Source: Frankiales bacterium (lineage in GTDB: Bacteria > Actinomycetota > Actinomycetes > Mycobacteriales > Jatrophihabitantaceae). Taken from it: a stretch of DNA of 64,000 nt. The notes under the pieces were generated by a model. The model searched no databases, was not told where the DNA came from, and saw nothing but the letters and a program-made list of their open reading frames with translations. The DNA is taken from positions 144,260 to 208,259 of the forward strand of contig JAOPUZ010000023.1 of assembly GCA_025966315.1 (NCBI GenBank), written 5' to 3'. This document shows positions 33,181-45,788 of this stretch, in pieces (within the stretch, counting starts at the first letter, position 1; every line of letters starts with the position of its first letter). Made by a program: the position numbers and the translations under genes.

Positions 33181-35352
33181 ATGGAGCCCACAACCGACCT
33201 CACCGCCGTCCTCGGCCGCCGACTGGGCAGCCGGGTCGATCGCGGGTCCGACTTGATCGCCTGGCCGGGCCGGCCGTTTCCGATGGGAGCGAGCTGGGAC
33301 GGTGAGGGCACCAACTTCTCGTTGTGGTCGCCGTCGGCCACCAAGGTTACCGTCTGTCTGTTCGATCCAGCCGGACGCGAACACCAGGTGGAATTGGGCG
33401 AGCAGAGCTTCCACGTCTGGCACGGCTACATTCCGGGCGTCAATCCGGGACAGCGCTACGGCTTCCGGGTGGCCGGTCCGCATGAGCCGGGCCGGGGGCA
33501 GTGGCACAACCCGGCCAAGCTGCTGATCGATCCGTACGCCCGGGCCATCGAAGGCGACTTCGTCGACAACGCTGCCTGTTACGCCGACAACGACTGGAAT
33601 TCCGCGCCGTACGTCCCCCGCTCGGTCGTGATGTCCGAAGGCGGCTTCCCGTGGGGCGGCGATCGTCCGCCGAAGACCGCGTGGGAAGACACGGTCATCT
33701 ATGAGCTGCACGTCAAGGGGTTCACCGCCCAGCATCCCGACATCCCGCCGGAGCTTCGGGGCACCTACGCGGGGCTGGCTCACCCGGCCGCGATCTCGTA
33801 TCTTTCCGAGCTCGGGGTGAGCGCGGTCGAGCTGATGCCGATCCATCAATTCGTCACCGAGGCGGGCCTGCAGGCTCGTGGACAGAAGAACTACTGGGGC
33901 TACAACTCGCTCGGCTTCTTCGCCCCGCACGCCGCCTACGCCACGCACACCGGACGGCTCGGCGGCAACCAGGTACGCGAATTCAAGGCGATGGTACGGG
34001 CGCTGCACGCGGCCGGCATCGAGGTGATCCTGGACGTGGTCTACAACCACACCGCCGAGGGCGAGCCGGACGGGCCGTTGCTCGGTTACCGCGGCATCGA
34101 CAATCCGGGTTACTACCGGCTGAATCCCGGCAACCCCGCGACGTACACCGACTACACCGGTTGCGGCAACACCTTCGACGTGCGCACGCCGGCGGTGCTG
34201 CAGCTGGTGATGGACTCCTTGCGGTACTGGGTCACCGAGATGCACGTCGACGGATTCCGGTTCGATTTGGCCTCGGCACTGGCCCGCGCGCTGCACGACG
34301 TCGACAAACTCTCCTCGTTCTTCGACACCATTCACCAGGACCCGGTGATCAACTCGGTCAAGCTCATCGCCGAGCCGTGGGATATCGGCGACGGCGGCTA
34401 CCAGGTCGGCGAATTCCCGCCGCTGTGGACGGAATGGAACGGCAAATACCGCGATACGGTAAGGGATTTCTGGTCCCACGGCGGCGGCGTCCGCGACCTG
34501 GCCTACCGGCTGACCGGCTCGTCGGACCTGTACGCCGACGATGGCCGGCTGCCCTACGCCTCGATCAACTTCATCACCGCCCACGACGGTTTCACCATGC
34601 GCGATATGGCTTCTTACCAGCATAAGCACAACGAGAACAACCTCGAACAAAACCGCGACGGCACGGACGACAACCGGTCGGTGAACTTCGGAGTCGAAGG
34701 TGAGACCGTCGATCCGCAGATCCGGGCGTCACGACTGCGACAGGTCCGCAGCCTGTTGACGACCTTGTTGCTGTCCACCGGGGCGCCGATGCTCACCGCC
34801 GGCGATGAGCGGTTCCGCACCCAGGGCGGTAACAACAACGCCTATTGCCAGGACAATTCGATCTCGTGGATCGATTGGAACGACACCGCGGAAGGCCGCG
34901 ATCTGCTCGATCTCACCCGCCGCCTGATCGCGCTGCGCAAGTCCGCGCCGGTACTACGCCAGCCGGCGTTCTTCGAGGGGCGCCCGGTGGACGGCGGCGA
35001 CGGCTGCAAGGACCTGGCCTGGTTTCACCCGGACGGCCGCGAGCTGGCCGACAAGGATTGGTACGACCGTTCGCTCAGCACGGTCGGCATGTATCTAGAC
35101 GGCCGCGGTCTTCGGCACCGCGGTTCGCGCGGCGAGAAGCTGATCGACGATTCCTACCTGATGCTGCTGCACTCGGGCGACGAGCCGGTCGACTTCGTGC
35201 TGCCCGGCTCGCCGTGGGCCGACCGCTACCCGGTTGTCTTGGACACCGGCGCCACCGGCGGCGAGCCGTCGCCCGGCGTGATCTTTGCCGGCGGCGCGAC
35301 CATCATCCTGGCCGCACGCACCGTGCTGGTGCTGCGCGCCGACCGAGACTGA
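33181..35352 (+). CDS. glgX: Glycogen debranching enzyme (isoamylase type)
   Basis: Hydrolyses alpha-1,6 branches of limit dextrins left by GlgP. 723 residues. The N-terminal CBM48 is at ~35-130 (PMGASWDGEGTNFSLWSPSA). The GH13_11 barrel has VYNHTAEG, HVDGFRFDLASALAR (nucleophile Asp) and KLIAEPWDIGDGGYQVG (acid/base Glu); INFITAHDGFTMRD holds the third catalytic Asp. Convergent with glgP across a nested hairpin, so the two degradative genes face each other. Confidence 0.95.
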   Translation: MEPTTDLTAVLGRRLGSRVDRGSDLIAWPGRPFPMGASWDGEGTNFSLWSPSATKVTVCLFDPAGREHQVELGEQSFHVWHGYIPGVNPGQRYGFRVAGPHEPGRGQWHNPAKLLIDPYARAIEGDFVDNAACYADNDWNSAPYVPRSVVMSEGGFPWGGDRPPKTAWEDTVIYELHVKGFTAQHPDIPPELRGTYAGLAHPAAISYLSELGVSAVELMPIHQFVTEAGLQARGQKNYWGYNSLGFFAPHAAYATHTGRLGGNQVREFKAMVRALHAAGIEVILDVVYNHTAEGEPDGPLLGYRGIDNPGYYRLNPGNPATYTDYTGCGNTFDVRTPAVLQLVMDSLRYWVTEMHVDGFRFDLASALARALHDVDKLSSFFDTIHQDPVINSVKLIAEPWDIGDGGYQVGEFPPLWTEWNGKYRDTVRDFWSHGGGVRDLAYRLTGSSDLYADDGRLPYASINFITAHDGFTMRDMASYQHKHNENNLEQNRDGTDDNRSVNFGVEGETVDPQIRASRLRQVRSLLTTLLLSTGAPMLTAGDERFRTQGGNNNAYCQDNSISWIDWNDTAEGRDLLDLTRRLIALRKSAPVLRQPAFFEGRPVDGGDGCKDLAWFHPDGRELADKDWYDRSLSTVGMYLDGRGLRHRGSRGEKLIDDSYLMLLHSGDEPVDFVLPGSPWADRYPVVLDTGATGGEPSPGVIFAGGATIILAARTVLVLRADRD

Positions 35353-35419
35353 GCACCGCTCGACCGAGTTGCTGACGCGATCCGGTGCCGGCGCGGGCTA
35401 AGCCGGTGCGCGGGCGGAG

Positions 35420-35477
35420 CTAGCTGTGATGTCCCGGGCTAGCGGTGATGCCCGGGACCCCTGCACAGCACAGCTAG
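35420..35477. terminator. Nested bidirectional terminator between glgX and glgP
   Basis: Outer arms CTAGCTGTG (35420-35428) and CACAGCTAG (35469-35477) and inner arms GTCCCGGGC (35431-35439) and GCCCGGGAC (35450-35458) are both perfect 9-bp stems. The outer right arm includes the glgP stop codon. No U-run on either side. The rest of the 35353-35473 gap is featureless. Confidence 0.7.
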
Positions 35478-38044
35478 TGCGCGACCGACACGAGCCCCAA
35501 TTCAGCCGGCCCGGCCAGCAGTGGATTGGTCGGCAGTACCCGCACCGTGTAACCGAACGGGCCGGCCTTGCGTAACGGCACGTCGCCGGTGAAGAAGCCG
35601 GTGCCGTCCCGCTCGTCGGCCAGTTCGAGCGGGATCACGTTCTGGGTGGTGAGCCGGTTGTCGGCGTCGACCGGACCGAACACGGCCTCCACGGTGAGGT
35701 CGGACGCGGTGAGACCGGCCAGCGTGACCTCGGCTCGCAGCTGCAAGGTGCCACCGAGCGTGGGATCACCCTCGATGTTGGAATCCACGTGGCGCACGGC
35801 GACGTTTTTCCACGCGCCCACGACCCAGCTCTTCCATTCGGCCAGCTCTTTCGCGCCAGCGTAATCATCGGCGATCATGCTCCGCCGCGATTCGGCCGCC
35901 GGGACGTAGAGCCGCTGGATGTAATCCTGCACCATCCTGGTCGCCTGCACCTTCGGCCCGAGCGACTTCAGCGTGTGCCGGACCATGGCAACCCATTGAG
36001 CCGGCACACCCTTCGTGTCCCGGTTGTAGAAGCGCTGGGCCACCTGGTGCTCGAGCAGGTCGTAGAGCGCCGCGGCCTCGACGGCATCACGATGGTCGTC
36101 GGTAGTGCCGGCCAGCGAGTCGTCGGCGGACGGGATCTCCCAGCCGTTGTGGCCGTCCTCACACCATTCATCCCACCAGCCGTCCTTGATGGACAGGTTC
36201 AGGCCGCCGTTCAGCGCGGCCTTCATGCCGGAGGTGCCGCACGCCTCGAGCGGGCGCAGCGGGTTGTTCAACCAGACATCGCTGCCCCAGTACAGATAAC
36301 GGGCCATCCCGATGTCGTAGTCGGGCAGAAAGGCGATCCGGTGCCGCACGCTGGGATCGTCGGTGAACCGCACCAGCTGGCTGATCAGCTCCTTGCCGCC
36401 GTCGTCAGCCGGGTGTGACTTGCCGGCCACCACGATCTGGATCGGGCGCTCCGGGTCCGTCAGCAAACGGCGCAGTCGCTCGGGATCGCGCAGCATGAGC
36501 GTCAGCCGTTTGTAGGACGGGACGCGCCGGGCGAAACCGATGGTCAGGATGTCCGGGTCGAAGGCCGTCGCGGTCCAGGCGAGTTCCACCGTCGAGAAGC
36601 CACGCTCGAGGCTGCTCTCCCGGATTCGCCGGCGGATCTCGATCACGAGTCGCTCGCGCAGTTCGCGCTTGATCGACCAGAGTTCGCTGTCGCTGACCTT
36701 GTCTATCGCGGTGAAGGCGGTGCCGGCCGCGACTGCCTCGGCACCGGCCTCACGCTCGCCCAGGTCGTAGATCTCACGGGCCATCCAGGTCGGTGCGTGC
36801 ACGCCGTTGGTGATCGAGGTGATCGGCACGTCGTCGGCGTCGAAGCCGGGCCACAGGCCGTTGAACATCGACCGGCTCACCCGACCATGCAACTGGGCCA
36901 CGCCGTTGGCGCGTTGACCCAACCGCAGCCCCATGTAGGCCATGTTGAACTTCGTCGGGTCTTCCTCCGCACCGAGCGCGAGGATCTTGTCCACCGCGAC
37001 CCCGGGCACATCGGCCAGGTAGGTCTCGATGAGCGAGCGGTCGAAGCGATCGATGCCGGCCGGGACAGGCGTGTGGGTAGTGAAGACGGTGCCGGCCCGA
37101 ACGGCCGTCAGCGCCTCTTCGAAGCTGAGCTTGGCCGGTTCGACGCTGAGCTCGCTGATCCGTTCGATGCCTAGGAAGCCGGCATGCCCTTCGTTGGTAT
37201 GGAAGACCTCAGGCTCGGGATGACCGGAGACGGCACAGAACGCGCGGATTGCGCGGACGCCGCCGATGCCCAGCAGTAGCTCCTGCAGCAGCCGGTGCTC
37301 CGGGCCGCCGCCGTACAGCCGGTCGGTCACCCCGCGGGCGGCCACGTCGTTTTCTTCGACGTCGGAATCGAGGAGCAGCAACGGAACCCGGCCAACCGAG
37401 GCGAGCCAGACTTGAGCGTGCAGCTGCCGGCGCTCGGGGAGTTCGAGGATGACCCGGATGAGATGGCCGTCGGCATCGCGCAACGGCGTGATCGGCAGCC
37501 CCTGCGGGTCCAGCGAGGGGTAACGCTCCTGCTGCCAGCCTTCGCGCGACAGCGACTGGGAGAAGTACCCGGCGCGGTAGAGCAAGCCCACACCGATGAT
37601 CGGCGCGCCCAGATCCGAGGCGGCCTTGAGGTGGTCACCGGCCAGGATGCCCAGGCCGCCGGAGTACTGGGGCAACACCTCGGTGATGCCGAACTCGGGC
37701 GAGAAATACGCCACCGACTCGGGCAGCGAACCGGGCGACTCGGCCAGCTGATTCTGATACCAGCGTGGGCGTTCCAGGTAATCGCGAAGATCGTCGGACA
37801 CGTCACGCAGTCGCCGCAGGAACCGGCGGTCCTTGGCCAGCGACTCGAGCCGGTCGGTACTCACCGCGCCGAGCAGTCGGGCCGGGTCACCGTGGCAGGC
37901 CTCCCACACCTCGGGATCGACCGCCTCGAACAGGTCTTGTGACTCGGGATGCCAGGACCACCGCAGGTTGGCGACTATTTCGCCCAGCGGGGCCAGCTGC
38001 TCGGGAAGAGCAGCGCGAACGGTGAGACGACGGAGAGCCTTCAT
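35474..38044 (-). CDS. glgP: Alpha-glucan phosphorylase (DUF3417-containing GlgP)
   Basis: Releases glucose 1-phosphate from alpha-1,4-glucan. 856 residues from MKALRRLTVRAALPEQL. The N-terminal DUF3417 segment (~12-120, IVANLRWSWHPESQDLFE) marks the short bacterial/archaeal class. YFSPEFGITEVLPQYSGGLG starts the catalytic core, HTNEGHAGF follows, and the PLP Lys is in EACGTSGMKAALNGG. TAAGGT lies 7 nt before the ATG, so it is probably leaderless. It diverges from glgE with 87 bp between starts. Confidence 0.95.
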   Translation of the reverse strand: MKALRRLTVRAALPEQLAPLGEIVANLRWSWHPESQDLFEAVDPEVWEACHGDPARLLGAVSTDRLESLAKDRRFLRRLRDVSDDLRDYLERPRWYQNQLAESPGSLPESVAYFSPEFGITEVLPQYSGGLGILAGDHLKAASDLGAPIIGVGLLYRAGYFSQSLSREGWQQERYPSLDPQGLPITPLRDADGHLIRVILELPERRQLHAQVWLASVGRVPLLLLDSDVEENDVAARGVTDRLYGGGPEHRLLQELLLGIGGVRAIRAFCAVSGHPEPEVFHTNEGHAGFLGIERISELSVEPAKLSFEEALTAVRAGTVFTTHTPVPAGIDRFDRSLIETYLADVPGVAVDKILALGAEEDPTKFNMAYMGLRLGQRANGVAQLHGRVSRSMFNGLWPGFDADDVPITSITNGVHAPTWMAREIYDLGEREAGAEAVAAGTAFTAIDKVSDSELWSIKRELRERLVIEIRRRIRESSLERGFSTVELAWTATAFDPDILTIGFARRVPSYKRLTLMLRDPERLRRLLTDPERPIQIVVAGKSHPADDGGKELISQLVRFTDDPSVRHRIAFLPDYDIGMARYLYWGSDVWLNNPLRPLEACGTSGMKAALNGGLNLSIKDGWWDEWCEDGHNGWEIPSADDSLAGTTDDHRDAVEAAALYDLLEHQVAQRFYNRDTKGVPAQWVAMVRHTLKSLGPKVQATRMVQDYIQRLYVPAAESRRSMIADDYAGAKELAEWKSWVVGAWKNVAVRHVDSNIEGDPTLGGTLQLRAEVTLAGLTASDLTVEAVFGPVDADNRLTTQNVIPLELADERDGTGFFTGDVPLRKAGPFGYTVRVLPTNPLLAGPAELGLVSVAH

Positions 38045-38051
38045 GCGGCAA

Positions 38052-38057
38052 ACCTTA
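38052..38057 (-). promoter_or_regulatory. -10 box of glgP, leaderless type
   Basis: Minus-strand TAAGGT ends 7 nt before the glgP ATG, with no ribosome site between. It faces away from the glgE -10 box 62 bp away in the same 87-bp gap. Confidence 0.5.
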
Positions 38058-38119
38058 GCGAACGCGGCAACGCTTACATCCACGCCAGCCGCCAAGTAAC
38101 GCCATCGCCTCGCCACCGT

Positions 38120-38125
38120 TACGGT
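38120..38125 (+). promoter_or_regulatory. -10 box of glgE, leaderless type
   Basis: TACGGT ends 6 nt before the glgE ATG. The spacing places the transcription start at the ATG itself. No clear -35. Confidence 0.5.
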
Positions 38126-38131
38126 AGAGAG

Positions 38132-40120
<1,989 letters not shown>

Positions 40121-40136
40121 CGGCCCTTCTGAACGC

Positions 40137-40529
40137 TCAGATCGCCGCCGCGGACGGCGGCCGGGGCACCAGACAGAACGGATGGCCGGCCGGGTCGGCG
40201 TAGGCCTGGAAGTTCAACGTTCGATCAACATTGCGGCCGCCGTCGAGTTTGACGGCCCCGAGGGCGAGGGTCGGTCCGTCCGCTGCGTCAAGGTCGGAGA
40301 CCATGACGTCGAGATGAAACTGCTGTGGATGGTTCGGGTCCGGCCACCGCGGCGGTTGATGGTCCGGCGCGAGCTGGAAGGCCAAGCCGGACGCGATGTT
40401 GCCATCGGACACGACGACCCAATCGTCGCTGGCATAGGTGATCGGCTGGCCTAGCAGGGCCGAATAGAACCGCGCCAGCGCGAACGGATCCGGGCAATCG
40501 ATGACGACCTGGTGGATGCGACCGATCAT
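40137..40529 (-). CDS. VOC (glyoxalase/bleomycin-resistance fold) protein
   Basis: 130 residues from MIGRIHQVVIDCPDPFALARFYSALLGQP, with a second betaalphabetabetabeta module from ~65 (FHLDVMVSDLDAADG) ending in YADPAGHPFCLV. One putative metal His lies in IHQVVID and another in FHLDV. Members of this actinobacterial group are mostly uncharacterised. It is the only minus-strand gene between glgE and treS and converges on glgE with a 16-bp gap. Confidence 0.8.
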   Translation of the reverse strand: MIGRIHQVVIDCPDPFALARFYSALLGQPITYASDDWVVVSDGNIASGLAFQLAPDHQPPRWPDPNHPQQFHLDVMVSDLDAADGPTLALGAVKLDGGRNVDRTLNFQAYADPAGHPFCLVPRPPSAAAI

Positions 40530-40603
40530 GGGACCCAGCCTGCCACGCAACCCGGGTTGATCGAGCACCAGCGGCGCGGCGTGGTTCGTGGTTCCATGAA
40601 GAG

Positions 40604-41044
40604 GTGCCCGCCTGGTTGATCTGGTTGATCGGCGCTGCGGCTCTGGCTGGGGCCGAGACGTTGTCGTTGGACTTTGTCCTGATCATGTGCGCCGGCGGCG
40701 CCGCGGCCGGTGGAATCGCGGGCGCCGCGGGCGCGCCGCCGCCCGCCCAGGTCGCGGTGGCGATCGTCGTCGGGCTCGCCCTGCTCGCGTTCGTACGTCC
40801 GATCGCCAAACGCCACCTCAACCCCGGCGTGCATGTGATGGGGACGGCCGCCCTCGTCGGCAAGGACGCGGTCGTACTGAGTCGAGTCGATGCCCACGAC
40901 GGCCGCGTCCGGTTGAACGGCGGTGAATGGTCGGCGAAATCGTTCGACGAAACCCAGGTGATGCAGGTGGGAACCGTCGTCCGGGTGATGAAGATCGACG
41001 GCGCCACGGCGTTGGTCTGGGACCACTCGGACCTCGCGGTGTAA
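40604..41044 (+). CDS. NfeD-like membrane protein
   Basis: 146 residues, GTG start. A short TM pair (~4-20 and ~26-45, then ~50-66: VAVAIVVGLALLAFVRP) precedes a soluble OB-fold domain (~80-146, MGTAALVGKDAVVLSRVD...VMQVGTVVRVMKIDGATALV), the NfeD1b short-form layout. NfeD proteins partner with SPFH proteins in membrane microdomains, and an SPFH gene follows 64 bp downstream, which confirms the pairing. Confidence 0.88.
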   Translation: MPAWLIWLIGAAALAGAETLSLDFVLIMCAGGAAAGGIAGAAGAPPPAQVAVAIVVGLALLAFVRPIAKRHLNPGVHVMGTAALVGKDAVVLSRVDAHDGRVRLNGGEWSAKSFDETQVMQVGTVVRVMKIDGATALVWDHSDLAV

Positions 41045-41108
41045 CCGGTGCAAGTGCTGTAGATGCTGTACGGAAGCGGAAAGTCAACGTCCGAACCGAG
41101 AGGCTCAT

Positions 41109-42383
41109 ATGAACGCCGTCCTGATCGCGGTACTGGTCATTGCCGTGCTCGCCGTCATCACCCTGCTTCGCAGTGTGCGGATCGTGCCGCAGGCTCGAGG
41201 TGCGGTGGTGGAGCGGTTGGGGCGCTACACCCGCACCCAGGGCCCGGGGGTCGCGATACTGGTGCCCTTCATCGACCGGATGCGGCCACTCATCGACTTG
41301 CGCGAGCAGGTGGTCAGCTTCCCGCCGCAGCCGGTGATCACCTCGGACAACCTCACCGTGGCCATCGACTCGGTCATCTACTTCCAGGTCACCGACCCGC
41401 GCTCGGCCACCTATGAGATCCAGAACTACATCCAGGCCGTCGAGCAGCTCACCATCACCACGCTGCGCAACGTGGTCGGCGCGCTCAACCTGGAGCAGAC
41501 GCTGACCAGCCGGGACGGCATCAATACCCAGCTGCGCGGTGTCCTGGACGAGGCGACCGGTCCGTGGGGCATCCGGGTGGCCCGGGTAGAGATCAAGGCC
41601 ATCGAGCCGCCGGCCTCCATCCGCGACGCGATGGAAAAGCAGATGCGTGCCGATCGGGACAAGCGCGCCATCATCCTGTCCGCCGAGGGGCAACGCGAGT
41701 CGGCGATCAAGACCGCGGAAGGGCAGAAGGCGGCCCAGATCCTGTCCGCTGAGGGCCAGAAACAGGCCGTGATCCTCAGCGCCGAGGCCGAGCGGCAGTC
41801 CAGCATCCTGCGAGCCGAGGGCGAACGGGCGGCTCGTTACCTGCAAGCGCAAGGCCAGGCCAAGGCAATCGAGACCACCTTCGGGGCAATCCACGCGGCC
41901 AAGCCCGACGCCGCCCTGTTGGCGTACCAATACCTGCAGACGTTGCCGCAGATCGCCAAGGGCGACGCCAACAAGATGTGGATCGTGCCGAGCGAGTTCT
42001 CCAAGGCGCTGGAAGGGCTTTCGCGATTGGCCGGCGGCGAGCCCGACGCCGCCCCGTCCTGGTTGGCGGCCAGCAGCACCGGCGGCCCAGCCACCGCGAA
42101 TGGCGACGGCTCGGGGGCGGCTAACGGCGCCGCCGTGGAACCGATCGACACCAGCACCTGGTTCGACTCGCACCTACCACCGGCCGCCGTGCAACCGGAG
42201 GCCGCAAACCTGCGAGGCTCCGACACCGATCCGGACAGCCTGGACGCCCACGCCGGCTTGAGCGCCGAAGACAACGACGGCACGCCGCTGCTGCCGCCGA
42301 TCCCGCCGCTGCCAGCCGTGCCGCCGATCAGTGCGGCGACGGCAACGAGCTTCCCGAGCGAGGACGAGCCGCCCACCCCGTAG
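41109..42383 (+). CDS. SPFH/band-7 (stomatin-prohibitin) membrane scaffold protein
   Basis: 424 residues. An N-terminal TM helix (~3-20) precedes the band-7 domain (~20-190: [45 protein letters not shown]). A long charged coiled coil (~190-285) has repeated EGQ/AEGQ heptad-like units ([29 protein letters not shown]). The C-terminal ~110 residues are low-complexity Ala/Gly/Pro. QmcA/Rv1488-like. It should oligomerise at the inner membrane and recruit NfeD. GAGAGG precedes the ATG. Confidence 0.92.
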   Translation: MNAVLIAVLVIAVLAVITLLRSVRIVPQARGAVVERLGRYTRTQGPGVAILVPFIDRMRPLIDLREQVVSFPPQPVITSDNLTVAIDSVIYFQVTDPRSATYEIQNYIQAVEQLTITTLRNVVGALNLEQTLTSRDGINTQLRGVLDEATGPWGIRVARVEIKAIEPPASIRDAMEKQMRADRDKRAIILSAEGQRESAIKTAEGQKAAQILSAEGQKQAVILSAEAERQSSILRAEGERAARYLQAQGQAKAIETTFGAIHAAKPDAALLAYQYLQTLPQIAKGDANKMWIVPSEFSKALEGLSRLAGGEPDAAPSWLAASSTGGPATANGDGSGAANGAAVEPIDTSTWFDSHLPPAAVQPEAANLRGSDTDPDSLDAHAGLSAEDNDGTPLLPPIPPLPAVPPISAATATSFPSEDEPPTP

Positions 42384-42537
42384 CACGCGCAAGGCACCGG
42401 CGCGCCCACCCAGTTTGTCGGCGGGGCGCCAAGCTGTGAGCGCTTACAGTTCGTGGCAGAGTAGAGCCGACACCGGACAGCCGAACCCGGGGCATCAACG
42501 GTGTGATCCGAGCTGGCAACAGGAAGCGAGGCAGGCT

Positions 42538-44318
<1,781 letters not shown>

Positions 44319-44322
<4 letters not shown>

Positions 44323-45722
44323 AGGTCGATGCCGAAGACGTCAGACGCGTGATGAGTGCATGGTTACCGCAGCAGCGTTGGTTTGCCGGCAAATCCCGCG
44401 CGAACGAGATAACCGCACGACTACTGGCCACCATCAGCACCGCCGAGCCGTCGGTGCAGATCTGGCTGGCCGACGTTCGCTATCCCGAGTCGGCCGATCC
44501 GGAGCTGGCCGAGCATTACCAGGTGCCGCTGGTGTTGCGTACCGATCCACAGGACCAGCTCGAACACTCGTTCGCCGGCACCGTACTGGACGCTGATTCA
44601 GGTCAGCCGATTCAGTTGTACGACGCGCTGCACGACAAAGAAGTGACCGGACTATGGCTGCGCGCGATTGCGGATTCGGCCCGCGTTGACGGGGTGGACT
44701 TCGTCCGGTCCGTCGCGGCGGACGAGATCCCGGTGCACGAGCAGAGCCTGGCCCTGACCGCTGAGCAGTCGAACACGTCATTGGTGTACGGCGATGCCGC
44801 GATCATGAAATTCTTTCGCCGCCTCGAACCGGGGATGAATCCCGACATCGAGATCCACGCTGCGCTCGGCGAGCTGGGTGGCCAGCATATTGCCCGCCTG
44901 CTCGGTCACGTCGAGGCCCAGGTTGACGGCGAACCGTGGAGCCTGGCCATGCTGCAGGAATTCATGACCACGGGCAGCGACGGCTGGCAGTTGGCCACCA
45001 ACAGCGTGCGCGATCTGATGGCCGAAGGAGATTTGCACGCCGAAGAGGCCGGCGGTGACTTCGCCGCCGAGGCGCACCGGCTCGGGCTGTCCACTGCTGA
45101 GGTCCACGCCGACCTGGCCGCGGCGTTCGGTACCGCGGTGCTTTCGGAAGCGGACCTCGTCGCGCGAGCCGCGGCCATGAATGCCCGGCTGGACTCCGCC
45201 CTTCGCGAGGTGCCGGCCTTGGCCGAGGTGGCCGACGGCTTGCGGGTGGCGTACCGGGAACTGGCTGAAGTGGCTGAGCCCGTGGTGGCCCAACGAGTAC
45301 ACGGCGACCTGCACCTCGGTCAGGTGTTGCGTACCGTGCATCGGTGGATTTTCCTCGACTTCGAGGGCGAACCGGCCAAGGCGATCAGCGAACGGCAGGA
45401 GCACGATTCGCCGATGCGCGACGTGGCGGGCATGCTGCGCAGCTTCGACTATGCCGCTCGCCACCAATTGATCGAGGTCGGGGTGACGCCGCAGTCCGAT
45501 TTCCGGGCCACCGAGTGGGCCGATAGGAACCGGACCGCATTCTGTAACGGCTACGCCGAAGCCGGCCGTGGCAATCCCAACGATTCCGCCGTGCTGTTGC
45601 GGGCCTTCGAGGCCGACAAGGCTGTCTACGAACTCGTGTACGAGGCGCGCAACCGCCCGAACTGGCTGCCGATCCCGCTGGCCTCACTACATCGCCTCGC
45701 CGAGAATTCGATCACCAACTAA
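44319..45722 (+). CDS. mak: Maltokinase
   Basis: Phosphorylates maltose to maltose 1-phosphate for GlgE using ATP. 467 residues; GTG start with GGAGG 10 nt upstream, overlapping treS by 4 nt. Aminoglycoside-phosphotransferase-like kinase: N-terminal intercalated lid ([18 protein letters not shown]), catalytic loop [11 protein letters not shown] and the metal-binding [29 protein letters not shown] is conserved in Mak/Pep2. Translational coupling to treS mirrors the TreS-Mak complex or fusion known in other actinobacteria. Confidence 0.95.
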
Positions 45723-45788
45723 CGAGCCCGCAATGTCCGCCCCGTGCCCGGAAAATAACTCCCGAGCGAACGCCGAAGGAGTGTCCAC

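Noticed and set aside
33148..34650. N-terminal extension of the ABC ATPase frame to 776 residues
   Set aside because: The extra 500 residues are antisense to glgX and carry no domain; the ABC protein begins at ATG 33147.
40604..42383. NfeD and SPFH genes as recently transferred cargo
   Set aside because: Base composition and codon use look like the neighbours, and no repeats, integrase or tRNA border the pair.
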